Shown: positions 7,134 through 15,520, counted from the first letter of the stretch. The stretch is 64,000 bases of DNA from Limibacillus halophilus (GCF_014191775.1 NZ_JACHXA010000002.1:186001-250000), one strand, 5' to 3'. A program made the numbers and translations. The notes: generated from the letters alone by a model not told the origin.

Positions 7134-8429
7134 TCATCCAACCCGCAAGGCGACCCTGTGCATCGTGTTGTTCAGGTAACCTTTCGGATTCCAATCGATT
7201 GCGAAAGGCTGCATGACCCCGGCGCTGTCCATTGCCCTGGCCCAAACCTCGTAATAACCGGCCTTCGGGAAGGTCACGGTTTGGCGCCAGTTCTGCCAGG
7301 CCCCGGAGTTAACAGGAGCGTCCAGCTCCGCTGTCAGCCAGGTCGCTCCGAAGTCGATGGAAAGGTCAACCCGGTCGACCGTCCGGTCCCCGGACCAGGC
7401 GTGACCGCGGACCTCGATCTCCTGGCCTATCTCACTGTTATTCTCCTGAGATGTGATGAGCGATTTGACCGGCATACGTTCGATAATTACAAAGTCTTCC
7501 TTTGCAACCTCCTCTCCAGGTGCAACCGAACGATTGGGGACGCGATAGGAAGTTCCGGTCATCTTGGGCCCGTCGTGGACCTGATCGCGAAGCTGTATGC
7601 GGGTCAGCCATTTCTGCGAGCAGGATCCGGGCCATCCTGGTACAACGAGGCGCAAAGGCGCGCCGTTTTGTGGGTGCAGTGCCCCGCCATTCATCTCAAA
7701 TGCGATAAGGACGTCGTCGGTCAGCGCCTTGGCAATCGGGACTCCCCGCGAAATCGGCAGCTTGCTGGTATCTCCCGAAAGGTGCCCGTCGGCGCCATAG
7801 TGGGCGGTATAAACGACGTTTGATTTGACGCCGGCCTTCTCCAGGACATCCTTCAACCGCACGCCTGTCCAGTTGGAGCAGCCGACCGCACCCAGCGTCC
7901 ATTGATTGCCTTTCGCCGGAGGATTGAAAAATGCCCTGCCATTTCCGCCGCATTCTATGACGAGAGCCATCGTGACGACTTCGAACTGATTCCTGAGGTC
8001 GTCGATGGAAAGGGTCATCTCCTGGTCGACTAAACCGTCAACTGTGAGCGTCCAAGATGCGGGGTCGACGTCTTCTGGAGGTATACCATTGTTGCGAATG
8101 AAATGCCGATTTGTCGGCGTGATATCATCATCCAGGAAGTGAGGCGGCGTTTCGGCGTTAATTGGCCGGTCATTGAGCAAGGTTAATCCGTCCTTGCCAA
8201 CCAGCACGTCTTCTGCAGCGAAGGCTGCAGGTATCAATCCTTGCGGCATATTGCGATGGAACGGAATGCTCAGGCCGAGCATCGCTCCCACGGTAGCCAA
8301 GCCAGCACCGCCTAGAAACCCGCGCCGATCTGAGTGAGCAATACGACCGAAGAATTCGCGATCGGCCTCTTCAGGATTGCGGGCAAAAAATTCACTGATT
8401 CCTTGGTGTTTTTCATTGTCGAATGGCAT
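7134..8429 (-). CDS. Sulfite dehydrogenase, molybdopterin subunit (SorT/SorA-like)
   Basis: 431 residues with a Tat signal (DRRGFLGGAG at about 37-46, then a hydrophobic stretch) and the sulfite oxidase fold. A molybdopterin domain carries the Mo-ligand Cys in IECGGNGRAFF, and a C-terminal Mo-co dimerisation domain follows (DRVDLSIDFGATW, YYEVWARAMDSAG). The NRHFIRNNGIPPE segment is typical of SorT-type enzymes. It should oxidise sulfite to sulfate in the periplasm and pass electrons to the downstream di-haem cytochrome. The ATG at 8429 follows a GGGAGG site. The adjacent ECF sigma pair supports sulfite-responsive control. A SoxC assignment is less likely because no other sox genes are near. 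Confidence 0.87.
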   Translation of the reverse strand: MPFDNEKHQGISEFFARNPEEADREFFGRIAHSDRRGFLGGAGLATVGAMLGLSIPFHRNMPQGLIPAAFAAEDVLVGKDGLTLLNDRPINAETPPHFLDDDITPTNRHFIRNNGIPPEDVDPASWTLTVDGLVDQEMTLSIDDLRNQFEVVTMALVIECGGNGRAFFNPPAKGNQWTLGAVGCSNWTGVRLKDVLEKAGVKSNVVYTAHYGADGHLSGDTSKLPISRGVPIAKALTDDVLIAFEMNGGALHPQNGAPLRLVVPGWPGSCSQKWLTRIQLRDQVHDGPKMTGTSYRVPNRSVAPGEEVAKEDFVIIERMPVKSLITSQENNSEIGQEIEVRGHAWSGDRTVDRVDLSIDFGATWLTAELDAPVNSGAWQNWRQTVTFPKAGYYEVWARAMDSAGVMQPFAIDWNPKGYLNNTMHRVALRVG

Positions 8430-8442
8430 TTCCACCTCCCTT

Positions 8443-8457
8443 GTTATCTTTAATAAC
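8443..8457. promoter_or_regulatory. Short dyad upstream of the sulfite dehydrogenase gene
   Basis: GTTAT-cttta-ATAAC is a perfect 5-bp inverted repeat just upstream of the ribosome site of the SorT-like gene. It could be an operator or chance. Confidence 0.25.
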
Positions 8458-8491
8458 GTCCCAGGGAGGCATTTTATTTCATTCAGGTTGA

Positions 8492-8558
8492 ATCGTCCTG
8501 CCGCCGATCGATCTGCTGGAGTTTGGCTATATCGTCAATTAGGAAGGCGTTGTCCTTG
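8492..8558 (+). pseudogene. 3'-end scar of a TrpX-type binding-protein gene
   Basis: In frame, 8501-8542 encodes PPIDLLEFGYIVN and a stop, against PPIDLLEFADIVN and a stop at the end of the 3342-4346 gene. Similarity continues past the stop codon (TAGgAAgGCgTtGtCC against TAGcAAaGCaTcGcCC). Upstream of about 8492 an in-frame stop appears and similarity is lost. It is therefore a fragment of a second, related copy that has been otherwise deleted, sitting between the sulfite and arsenic genes. Confidence 0.75.
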
Positions 8559-8606
8559 CATCTGGCTACGCTCGCCGGCCTCCTGCGCGGCCCCTATCTT
8601 TGGTTG

Positions 8607-8645
8607 TTGACAGTCTTCATATATTTCAATATTTCATGATATATG
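8607..8645 (+). promoter_or_regulatory. Putative arsR promoter and operator
   Basis: A -35 element TTGACA at 8607-8612 is followed after 17 bases by a -10-like TATTTC at 8630-8635. An imperfect dyad, CATATAT (8618-8624) and ATATATG (8639-8645), overlaps the -10 and the start codon and is a candidate ArsR operator. The start codon at 8643 lies only seven bases after the -10, so the transcript would be leaderless or nearly so. Confidence 0.55.
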
Positions 8646-8975
8646 GAAGATACACGAGCACTCGCGGCCTTTGCCGCTCTTAGCCAAGCTACACGTCTTG
8701 AGGTATTCCGCCTGTTGATCCGGGTCGGCCCGACCGGCATGGCGGCGGGTGAGATCGGGGAGTCCCTTGGCGTGCGGCAGAACACGCTTTCGGCCAATCT
8801 TTCGGTACTGCTGAATGCCGGGCTGGTGCGCAACGAACGGCAAGGACGCTCCATCCGCTATTACGCCGATATGGATGGATTACGAGGCCTGCTTGGATTC
8901 CTGCTGAGCGATTGCTGCGGCGGCCGCGCGGAGATGTGCCAGCCGCTGATCGATGAAATTGCCTGCGCCTGCTGA
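8643..8975 (+). CDS. arsR: ArsR-family arsenic-responsive repressor
   Basis: 110 residues of the ArsR/SmtB winged-helix family (ALSQATRLEVFRLL, then AAGEIGESLGVRQNTLSANLSVL as the recognition region). Cysteines are clustered near the C-terminus (DCCGGRAEMC, then ACAC), as in proteobacterial ArsR proteins with C-terminal As(III) sites. It heads the arsC-acr3 genes, 14 bp before arsC, and so should repress this operon until arsenite binds. No Shine-Dalgarno sequence precedes ATG 8643 and the promoter suggests a leaderless message. Confidence 0.9.
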   Translation: MEDTRALAAFAALSQATRLEVFRLLIRVGPTGMAAGEIGESLGVRQNTLSANLSVLLNAGLVRNERQGRSIRYYADMDGLRGLLGFLLSDCCGGRAEMCQPLIDEIACAC

Positions 8976-8989
8976 GGGAACCGCCGACC

Positions 8990-9511
8990 ATGTCCGACAG
9001 GGTTTACAACGTACTCTTTCTCTGCACCGGGAATTCAGCCCGTTCCCTGATCGCAGAAGCAATCATGAACGCCGAAGGCAAGGGCCATTTTCGTGCTTTT
9101 TCCGCAGGCTCAAACCCCAAGAGCGAGCCCCATCCCTACACGATCGACCTTCTCAAAAGTCTCGGCCATGACACGGCGCGACTGCGCTCGAAGAACTGGA
9201 ACGAGTTCGCCCTACCCGATACGCCGCAGATGGACTTCGTGTTCACGGTTTGCGATCAAGCCGCCGCCGAGACCTGTCCGGTCTGGCCAGGCCAGCCGAT
9301 GACCGCCCATTGGGACATACCGGACCCGGCCGCTGTGACCGGCAGTGAAGCGGAACGGCGCCTTGCCTTTTCAATGGCCTACAAAATGCTTTCAACCCGG
9401 ATATCCTTGTTTCTGAGCTTGCCTTTCGCTTCTTTGGACAGGCTTTCGCTTAAGCAGAAGCTCCAGGATATTGACCTTGCCGAAACAGCAAGTAGCGCCC
9501 CCACTTCCTGA
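8990..9511 (+). CDS. arsC: Arsenate reductase, low-molecular-weight phosphatase type
   Basis: 173 residues of the thioredoxin-coupled ArsC family. The CX5R loop reads FLCTGNSARS near residues 11-20, and later Cys residues lie in FTVCDQAAAETC, followed by a W-D-IPDPA segment carrying the general acid region. It reduces arsenate to arsenite for export by the downstream Acr3. It is 14 bp after arsR and 27 bp before acr3, in one operon. Confidence 0.92.
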   Translation: MSDRVYNVLFLCTGNSARSLIAEAIMNAEGKGHFRAFSAGSNPKSEPHPYTIDLLKSLGHDTARLRSKNWNEFALPDTPQMDFVFTVCDQAAAETCPVWPGQPMTAHWDIPDPAAVTGSEAERRLAFSMAYKMLSTRISLFLSLPFASLDRLSLKQKLQDIDLAETASSAPTS

Positions 9512-9538
9512 ACCAACAGCAACTGCGGAATACTTTTC

Positions 9539-10585
9539 ATGACAGACACGACCGCGCCCGCGACGCCGGCCATGAGTATCTTCGAACGTTGGCTAACCCT
9601 CTGGGTGGGTCTGGCAATATTGGGCGGATTACTGCTTGGCAGCATCGCGCCCGGGCTGGTCGAGGCCATCGCGGCGGCGGAATTCGCGTCGATCAATCTC
9701 GTGATGGCTGTCCTGATATGGGCAATGGTCTACCCGATGATGGTTGGCGTGGACTTCGCGGCAGCTGCCGGGGTTGCCCGGCAACCGAAGGGACTGCTCA
9801 TCACGCTGACGGTGAACTGGCTGGTCAAACCCTTCACTTTGGCGTTGTTGGCGGTCTTGTTCTTCGACCATATTTTCGCGCCCTTGATCGAGCCTGCGGA
9901 TGCCGCGCAGTACACAGCGGGCCTGATTCTGCTAGGAGCGGCCCCCTGCACGGCCATGGTCTTTGTCTGGTCCCAGCTCACGCGCGGTGATGAAACCTAT
10001 ACGCTGGTGCAGGTTTCGGTGAACGATCTGATCATGATCGTCGCCTTCGCGCCCATCGTCGCTTTCCTGCTTGGCGTTACGGAAATTTCAGTCCCCTGGG
10101 AGACACTGGTCTTGGCGACGCTGCTCTACGTGGTTATGCCATTGCTCGCCGGGTTGCTCACCCGTAGAAGGCTCCGTACGCCCGAACGTATCGCCGGCTT
10201 TACCGCCCGCATTAAACCCTGGTCCATGGTCGGGTTGATCACGACTGTGGTGATCCTGTTTGGGCTGCAGGGCAATGTCATTCTGGACAGGCCGCTGGTC
10301 ATCGGTTTGATCGCCGTGCCGATCGTGATCCAGAGCTATGGCATTTTCGCGCTCGCTTACGGCGCCGCCTACGCCCTCAAGGTGCCCCACCGCATCGCCG
10401 CCCCTTGTGCGATGATCGGTACGTCCAACTTCTTCGAACTGGCGGTTGCTGTTGCAATCAGCCTGTTCGGGCTTAACTCGGGCGCGGCCCTCGCCACCGT
10501 CGTCGGCGTCCTTGTCGAGGTGCCGGTCATGCTGTCATTGGTGAGTTTCGCCAACCGCACCCGCAACAAATTCCCCGGGGCTTGA
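9539..10585 (+). CDS. acr3: Arsenite efflux permease Acr3
   Basis: 348 residues with about ten TM helices, of the bile acid/arsenite/riboflavin transporter superfamily. The Acr3 hallmark [19 protein letters not shown], with its essential Cys, is at about residues 137-156, and the [13 protein letters not shown] segment near the C-terminus is also typical. It exports As(III) across the inner membrane. It is the third gene of arsR-arsC-acr3. An internal ATG at codon 12 is a possible alternative start. Confidence 0.93.
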   Translation: MTDTTAPATPAMSIFERWLTLWVGLAILGGLLLGSIAPGLVEAIAAAEFASINLVMAVLIWAMVYPMMVGVDFAAAAGVARQPKGLLITLTVNWLVKPFTLALLAVLFFDHIFAPLIEPADAAQYTAGLILLGAAPCTAMVFVWSQLTRGDETYTLVQVSVNDLIMIVAFAPIVAFLLGVTEISVPWETLVLATLLYVVMPLLAGLLTRRRLRTPERIAGFTARIKPWSMVGLITTVVILFGLQGNVILDRPLVIGLIAVPIVIQSYGIFALAYGAAYALKVPHRIAAPCAMIGTSNFFELAVAVAISLFGLNSGAALATVVGVLVEVPVMLSLVSFANRTRNKFPGA

Positions 10586-10712
10586 TTGCCGGAAACACCG
10601 CTCACGCGCGCTCCGGCATCTGCGTGTCGCCGGGAATTATAGGTCGGAACAAATTAAGCCACCGATTGAGATTGGATCGAACAGTGCCGGGAGCCGATAA
10701 CCGCACTTGAAG

Positions 10713-11300
10713 CTATGTCTCGATGCCGCGGCCAACAACCAACGCCTCCCGAAGCGTCGGGTCCAAGTCGTTGTAGGCCTTGTCCGGCAAGGTCCCCAAC
10801 GCATCCAGGGTTTTGCTGAAAAAACATCTGACGGCAGCTGCCGATGCGATGTCGAAAATTTCCGGGTCCGAGAGCCCATGCTTGCGCAATCCTGCGACAT
10901 CCTCCTCCGTGATCGCTGACGCATCACGCACAACGGCGCGCGCAAACTCCATTATCGCTTCGTCCGCAGCACTCAGGACGGAAGCATCGGGCGTTTCCAG
11001 AATCTCTTGAAGCTGCGGCGTATCGTAATAGCGTTCGGCAAGCACGGATCCATGTACCAGCATACAGTAGGAGCTTCGAAGCTCTAGAGCGGCTGCAACG
11101 GTGACCAGTTCATAGCGCCGTTCATCCATGTTGCGCTTGATACTGTTAAGCAATTCGTTCCAGCCGGCCATCACCTCCGGTCGATGTGAAAAGGCTTTAA
11201 CCATGTTTGGCAGGTAGCCGAAGCTGTCTCGCACTCTGTTATACATCTGGGATGTGGCCGCGGTTGCTTGCTCTTCTGGAATTACGCTTATGAAAGACAT
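10713..11300 (-). CDS. Peroxidase-related (carboxymuconolactone decarboxylase/AhpD-like) protein
   Basis: 195 residues of the uncharacterised peroxidase-related branch of the AhpD/CMD family. The CxxxH redox motif reads YCMLVH at about residues 80-85, preceded by the helix containing ERRYELVTVAAALEL. The start at 11300 is supported by a GGAGG site (11306-11310); an upstream extension lacks this. It is a predicted alkylhydroperoxidase-like reductase with unknown substrate. It converges on acr3 but is transcribed apart from it. No signal peptide is seen. Confidence 0.8.
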   Translation of the reverse strand: MSFISVIPEEQATAATSQMYNRVRDSFGYLPNMVKAFSHRPEVMAGWNELLNSIKRNMDERRYELVTVAAALELRSSYCMLVHGSVLAERYYDTPQLQEILETPDASVLSAADEAIMEFARAVVRDASAITEEDVAGLRKHGLSDPEIFDIASAAAVRCFFSKTLDALGTLPDKAYNDLDPTLREALVVGRGIET

Positions 11301-11672
11301 TACCCCTCCTAAGGATAGGTCGCCTCGCGTGGCCAACATCGCTGTGCCGGGGATTTCGGTCCGTTACGGTTCACGCGAGAAGCCCTGAACGACCAGCCTG
11401 CAAGAACGCCTCGGTCCTATCAAGTCCAAGTTCCAAGGTAACAGCGGCATTTAAGCGACCTACCTTCACTCCCTGAGGATCGCGGGAAAGCCTTGGAAAA
11501 TGTGCAATTTGGCACCAGAAAGAAGACCAATCCAATATCTGAATTTCAGGCCTTGATCGTCGCCGATGTCCTGGTGGCAGACTCCGCTCCTCATCACCAC
11601 CTACAAATTCTATGATTAGCAGGACTTAGCGCGGTTCACACACTATGCTTCATCGACGAGGAGGACCAAAAG
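11301..11672 (+). other. Intergenic region of about 370 bp
   Basis: No intact gene is seen. It holds the 5' flank of the minus-strand AhpD-like gene, a probable decayed peroxiredoxin fragment (11392-11520) and the 5' flank of the VOC gene, whose GAGGAGGA ribosome site is at about 11658-11665. Confidence 0.6.
11392..11520 (+). pseudogene. Possible decayed AhpC/TSA peroxiredoxin N-terminus
   Basis: One frame reads TSLQERLGPIKSKFQ, then a stop, then SLRIAGKPWKMCNLAPE. Both pieces resemble the N-terminus of redoxin-family proteins (SLQ..LD..K..F, later G.AL..GD.APEF). The stop codon and the loss of the rest make it a fossil. The evidence is only by-eye similarity. Confidence 0.3.
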
Positions 11673-12143
11673 GTGACTGAGACCAAAGATCGCAAGGCCA
11701 AAGCCGTAGGCATCAACCATGTTGCCCTTGAAGTCGGCGACATTGATCAGGCGCTCGCGTTCTATGGTGCCTTTCTCGACTTCGAAATCGAAAGCAAGAG
11801 CGAGAAAGCGGCTTTCATCTATTTCGGCGATCAGTTTATCAATTTTGCGTTGGGCCGAACCCAAGGACCTGACGCGAACCGGCATTTCGGGATCGCCGTG
11901 GATGACAAGGATCAGGTGCGACGGACTCTCGAAAAGATGGGCGTTGAACTGCTGGGCGGGCGCTTTCTCGATTTTCTCGACCCCTGGGGCAACCGGGTGG
12001 AAATCACCACCTACGCCAACATCCAGTTCTCCAAGGCCGACCACGTCCTCCGGGGCATGGGTCTGGGCCACCTCCAAAAAACCGACAACGCGATTGCCGA
12101 GCTTCGGCAGAAGAAGATGGCCCCACCCGACAGGGGTCAGTAA
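11673..12143 (+). CDS. VOC-superfamily (glyoxalase/dioxygenase-like) protein
   Basis: 156 residues with the beta-alpha-beta-beta-beta fold signature of the vicinal oxygen chelate superfamily. The start is INHVALEVGDIDQALAFYGA (metal-ligand His near residue 15), HFGIAVDD comes in the second half, and FLDPWGNRVEITTY carries the final Glu ligand. The start is GTG at 11673 after a strong GAGGAGGA site. The substrate is not predictable. It overlaps the convergent GNAT gene by seven bases. Confidence 0.85.
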   Translation: MTETKDRKAKAVGINHVALEVGDIDQALAFYGAFLDFEIESKSEKAAFIYFGDQFINFALGRTQGPDANRHFGIAVDDKDQVRRTLEKMGVELLGGRFLDFLDPWGNRVEITTYANIQFSKADHVLRGMGLGHLQKTDNAIAELRQKKMAPPDRGQ

Positions 12144-13051
12144 AGAATCGAAGGCATGAAGGCCCCTGATGGCTCATTGTAAAAGCCCTGGCTCATCAGG
12201 GTCATAGGCTGAACGATTTTCAAGCCCTGCTCCAGACACCATAGAAGAAGCGCCGTGTTCCGCGTTGGCAGCAAAAAGCCCGGCCCCGCAAACTCGGGCG
12301 CAGCGCAGATCAAGGCTTTAATATCCTCATTGCTCTCGCCAACCGCATGGCCAAAAAAAGCAATCTGGGTGGTATACCCCGAGATACGGCCATCGTGCTC
12401 GACCACCATAGCGGTGCCTTGAGCGATGGCATTACGCAGATCGCCTTCACGGCTGTAGCCGTTTAGGCTCTGATGGAGCCTCGTGCAGGCCGCAACATCG
12501 GCTTCTGACGCGGCGCGTGCCTTGTAACCTGGAATCGCCACTCTTGGCACGGACCCCTGCATCGTCGAGAGCGGTTCGCGCGCGACGAAGCCCATCTTCG
12601 TATAAAGCGCTAGCGAGCGATTGTGGTAGGCTGCCTGGACAAGACGAACGCTGTTGACGCCGGCGTCGCGGGCCGTGTCCAGCGCCCAGTCCATTAACTG
12701 CCTGCCAACCGTTACGTTCTGGCAAGCCGGATCGATCGTGATCGGTCCCACGCCGGCAACCGTCTCGCTTATCCAAAGGAAATTGCTGCCGACAACCTCG
12801 CCCGCCATTTCAGCGACGACCGAACGGATCGCCGGATTGCTTAACGTGTAGTCGAGAAGTCCCTGCGCAACATCTATTGAAGGGAAATCAGGCGGAAAAT
12901 CGTGGCGTTCCGAGATTGCCTTGAATGCGTGATAGCAGATCTTCCCGCAGGCCGCCGCGTCATTTGGTTGGCCGGGCCTCAAGGTAAACTGATAACCAGG
13001 TTGTTGATCGATGTGAAAGTTTGAACCTACGTCCATGTAACCCGCGCGCAA
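12137..13051 (-). CDS. Tandem GNAT-family N-acetyltransferase
   Basis: About 304 residues. The first GNAT domain is clear at about 20-165: VAEMAGEVVGSNFL, then GVGPITIDPACQNVTVGRQLM as the acetyl-CoA loop and NRSLALYTKMGFV. A second, degenerate GNAT-like half follows (SGYTTQIAFFGHAVGES, then PTRNTALLLWCLEQGL). The start is a choice: TTG 13051 sits eight bases after a GGAGGGAGG run, whereas ATG 13036 has no ribosome site at the right distance and ATG 13120 is further up. The acceptor substrate is unknown. Confidence 0.75.
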   Translation of the reverse strand: MRAGYMDVGSNFHIDQQPGYQFTLRPGQPNDAAACGKICYHAFKAISERHDFPPDFPSIDVAQGLLDYTLSNPAIRSVVAEMAGEVVGSNFLWISETVAGVGPITIDPACQNVTVGRQLMDWALDTARDAGVNSVRLVQAAYHNRSLALYTKMGFVAREPLSTMQGSVPRVAIPGYKARAASEADVAACTRLHQSLNGYSREGDLRNAIAQGTAMVVEHDGRISGYTTQIAFFGHAVGESNEDIKALICAAPEFAGPGFLLPTRNTALLLWCLEQGLKIVQPMTLMSQGFYNEPSGAFMPSILY

Positions 13052-13287
13052 TGAACGCGCCTCCCTCCAATTGATAACGAAAGTGGGGGGATTATTGGTG
13101 CAACAGTTAGCAATTCGCATTCAGGAAATTTGCGATATCAGATCAGAAAAATGCATAAGCGCCCATGGAGTCCCATCAACTGGGCAGCAGACACTGCAAG
13201 CGTCGCCGATTGCGCCTACGCGGCAAAACCTATTCAAGGAGGAAAAGATTAATATATAACATTAATATTTTGAGGTAATTATTTGTT

Positions 13288-14358
13288 TTACCAATGCTTT
13301 CTGTCAGATTCATGAACACGGATTTCGTCACTCCCCAAGAGGCGATAGAGACGCTTCTTACCAAACCCGCGCAACTCTCGTTCACCTATCTCCTCGAAGA
13401 TGAAACCATCGGTCAACTTCTGCCGCATTTCCTCAGCGAGAATGATCTCCATACTGTCGGCCTGTGTTTCCAACCGCGCAGCCAAATTTATTCCCGGGCC
13501 AAAAACATCATAGACGTACTTCTGGATGCCGACGATCGACCCAATTACCGGGCCGCTATTGATCCCGATACGGCAAGCCCACTTTTGGCTGTGGGTTTCG
13601 TTGCGGCGACGCAGGAAATGGACGATGCGCAAAGCGACACCGGCAATATTGTTTGCATGGTCGGGCGTCGCTTCGGGTATCCCCGAGACCGCTATATAAG
13701 CGTCCCCTATCGTTTTCAGGCGCTCGCATCCGAACTGCTCGACGATGCGATCAAAGGCCGTGAAGATATCATTCAATTCGGAAATTAAAGCTGGCGGGTC
13801 TTCCGTAATGGCCATTTCCGTGAAGCCTACGAAGTCCAGCATCAACAACGAGCAATCCTCGAAGCGCTGCGGTGTGGTCACACCGAACTGACGCCATTCT
13901 TCGTAAACCGTCTTCGGCATAATGTTGAGCAGCACCTTCTCGACCCGCTCCTTCTCCTTGCGCAAGTCGCGGTTCTGCTTCTCAATCATCGAGGAGTAGG
14001 ACTGGATCATGTATTCCAGCTCGCGAATTTTAGTGATGTTCTGACATTCCAACATCAAGACCGATAGGGAGTCGGTCTCGCGCAGCGTTATCTCGACGGC
14101 CAATGATATCTTTCGAGTTCCGCGCTGGACCTCACTTGCAAAGGTGAACGCCCGGCCCGCCTCCAACCGCTTTTCCATTTTCTCGCGATCTAGCTGCGGA
14201 AAGAAACCTTCCAGCGTTCGTGCGCCGCCAGTCTGCTCGGAAAACCAGTGATCCATACGATCATTGAGGAAGACTAAATCAAGGCTTTTGCGGTCAAAGA
14301 CGGCAAGGCCAACCCCCACGGACTGCAGCAGCAACTTGTTAAAACGATCCAAGTCCAT
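13288..14358 (-). CDS. PAS-coiled-coil class III adenylate cyclase
   Basis: 356 residues. A PAS-like domain spans about 8-120 (GVGLAVFDRKSLDLVFLNDRM), a coiled coil about 120-150 (KQNRDLRKEKERVEKVL), and a class III cyclase domain about 155-330. Metal-binding Asp residues lie in LMLDFVGFT and IGDAYIAV. The purine-selecting residues look adenylate-like (Lys in RLKTIGD, Asp in YDVFG), and the transition-state Asn/Arg are in INLAARLE. It lies 19 bp after a truncated haemoglobin gene on the same strand, which suggests a haem-based input supplied in trans. No TM helix is seen, so it is probably cytosolic. Confidence 0.9.
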   Translation of the reverse strand: MDLDRFNKLLLQSVGVGLAVFDRKSLDLVFLNDRMDHWFSEQTGGARTLEGFFPQLDREKMEKRLEAGRAFTFASEVQRGTRKISLAVEITLRETDSLSVLMLECQNITKIRELEYMIQSYSSMIEKQNRDLRKEKERVEKVLLNIMPKTVYEEWRQFGVTTPQRFEDCSLLMLDFVGFTEMAITEDPPALISELNDIFTAFDRIVEQFGCERLKTIGDAYIAVSGIPEATPDHANNIAGVALRIVHFLRRRNETHSQKWACRIGINSGPVIGSIVGIQKYVYDVFGPGINLAARLETQADSMEIILAEEMRQKLTDGFIFEEIGERELRGFGKKRLYRLLGSDEIRVHESDRKHW

Positions 14359-14377
14359 GACGCCGCACCGCTCCTCG

Positions 14378-14737
14378 TCAGTTGGTCACAATCACGTGCC
14401 GGCGTTTCTTGATTTCATGAATCACGTTGTGGACATCGGCCGGATCGAACTCGAAATCCTCCAAAGTCTCCTCAAGGATTGCGGCCATCTCGTCGAAAGC
14501 CTCGTCACTGATTGACAGGTTGAGATGCACACGCCTCAAGACTTCATCCGTGTAGGAGGCCGGACCGCCCATCAGCGAAGCAATGAACTTGGTCTGATGA
14601 TCGATCAAGACCTTCATGTCTGAACTAGCAAAATAGGGGGCCAGAATCTCTGAATCCCCGACCCGATCGTAGAAATCCAGAACGACCTTGCTAACAAAGC
14701 CGAAGCCGCCGTATCTGTCAAAAACGGTAGCTGCCAT
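14378..14737 (-). CDS. Group I truncated haemoglobin
   Basis: 119 residues of the trHbI family: VFDRYGGFGFVSKVV at the start, DFYDRVGDSEILAPYF for the B/C region with the B10 Tyr, IDHQTKFIASLMGGP for the E region, and LRRVHLNLSIS with the proximal F8 His. The ATG at 14737 follows a GGGAGG site. The gene is the first of a two-gene unit with an adenylate cyclase, 19 bp upstream of it. An O2/NO/redox input to the cyclase is inference from the gene pairing. Confidence 0.85.
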   Translation of the reverse strand: MAATVFDRYGGFGFVSKVVLDFYDRVGDSEILAPYFASSDMKVLIDHQTKFIASLMGGPASYTDEVLRRVHLNLSISDEAFDEMAAILEETLEDFEFDPADVHNVIHEIKKRRHVIVTN

Positions 14738-14946
14738 CCCGGCCTCCCTCAGGCTAAGGATACTCCCCAAGCCCCAAGAATAAGCCATTCACCCACTCGA
14801 ATGTAACTATTGTCTTTGAGTTGGCACTTTTGCAGATGCTCGGTATCGGGAAGGATTAGCGACCAAACTTTAATTCAGAAAGCGAGCGGCAGGCTGGCAA
14901 CCACCGCTCGCATTCCTGGAATGTTTGTAGCCGTTTGGTTGACTGA

Positions 14947-15336
14947 CTACTTCGAGCTCCGCATGGAATCGATACTCCATGCGCCACCGCCAGCGGCCGC
15001 GATGTAGAGGAACGTGAAGCTGTAAAGCGCCGCTAGCTCACCACCGTTGAGAAGCGGGTAAAAGCCCTGCGGCGCATGAGCATAAAAGTACGCGACAGCC
15101 ATAAGGCCGGACAGAACGAAAGCCACCGGCCGGGTGAACAGACCAACGACCAACAGAGCGCCGCCAATCAGTTCGAACAGACCCGCTGCGCCGCCCATAG
15201 ACGCCATAGGCACATCGTTCATAGGGCTCACAGGGATGCTCAGATACTTTGTCGTGCCGTGCTGCAAGAACAAAAGCCCGGACATAATGCGCAGAACGCT
15301 GAGGAGCTGCGATGAGTACGAGGATAGAAAGTTCAC
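14947..15336 (-). CDS. DoxX-family membrane protein
   Basis: 129 residues, four TM helices, with the DoxX marks LRIMSGLLFLQHGTTK at the start and GLFELIGGALLVVGLFTRPVAF in the middle. GTG 15336 is preferred over an upstream ATG because GGAGG lies eight bases before it (15345-15349) and the length fits the family. DoxX relatives act in oxidative or thiosulfate-linked redox membrane complexes, but the function here is unknown. It lies about 180 bp downstream of the copper ATPase gene on the same strand. Confidence 0.85.
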   Translation of the reverse strand: MNFLSSYSSQLLSVLRIMSGLLFLQHGTTKYLSIPVSPMNDVPMASMGGAAGLFELIGGALLVVGLFTRPVAFVLSGLMAVAYFYAHAPQGFYPLLNGGELAALYSFTFLYIAAAGGGAWSIDSMRSSK

Positions 15337-15520
15337 GTTTATAGCCTCCGACAAGACATCGTAAAGGCAACTCATGCCCGTTACGATAGGTCCAAGACAA
15401 AAGCCGCAGCGAATAATGCGTTGCGGCCATGCCCCGCAGCGAGTGCTGCGACAAAAATTCACGGTAATTTGCTTCTCAGAGCCTTGTCAACGAAAGGCGG
15501 TGTGCGGACGCCCTGCCCTG

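Noticed and set aside
6358-8429. SoxC/SoxD sulfur dehydrogenase
   Set aside because: No soxXYZAB genes are near and the molybdoenzyme carries SorT-type segments; the ECF pair also fits the SorT setting.
10587-10618. TGCCGGA / TCCGGCA stem after acr3 as a terminator
   Set aside because: The 7-bp stem has an 18-base loop and no T-run on either side, so termination is not supported.
13200-13287. AT-rich repeats (ATTAATAT twice) as an origin or phage attachment site
   Set aside because: No DnaA-box cluster, tRNA or integrase is near; it is a short AT-rich intergenic stretch between two minus-strand genes.
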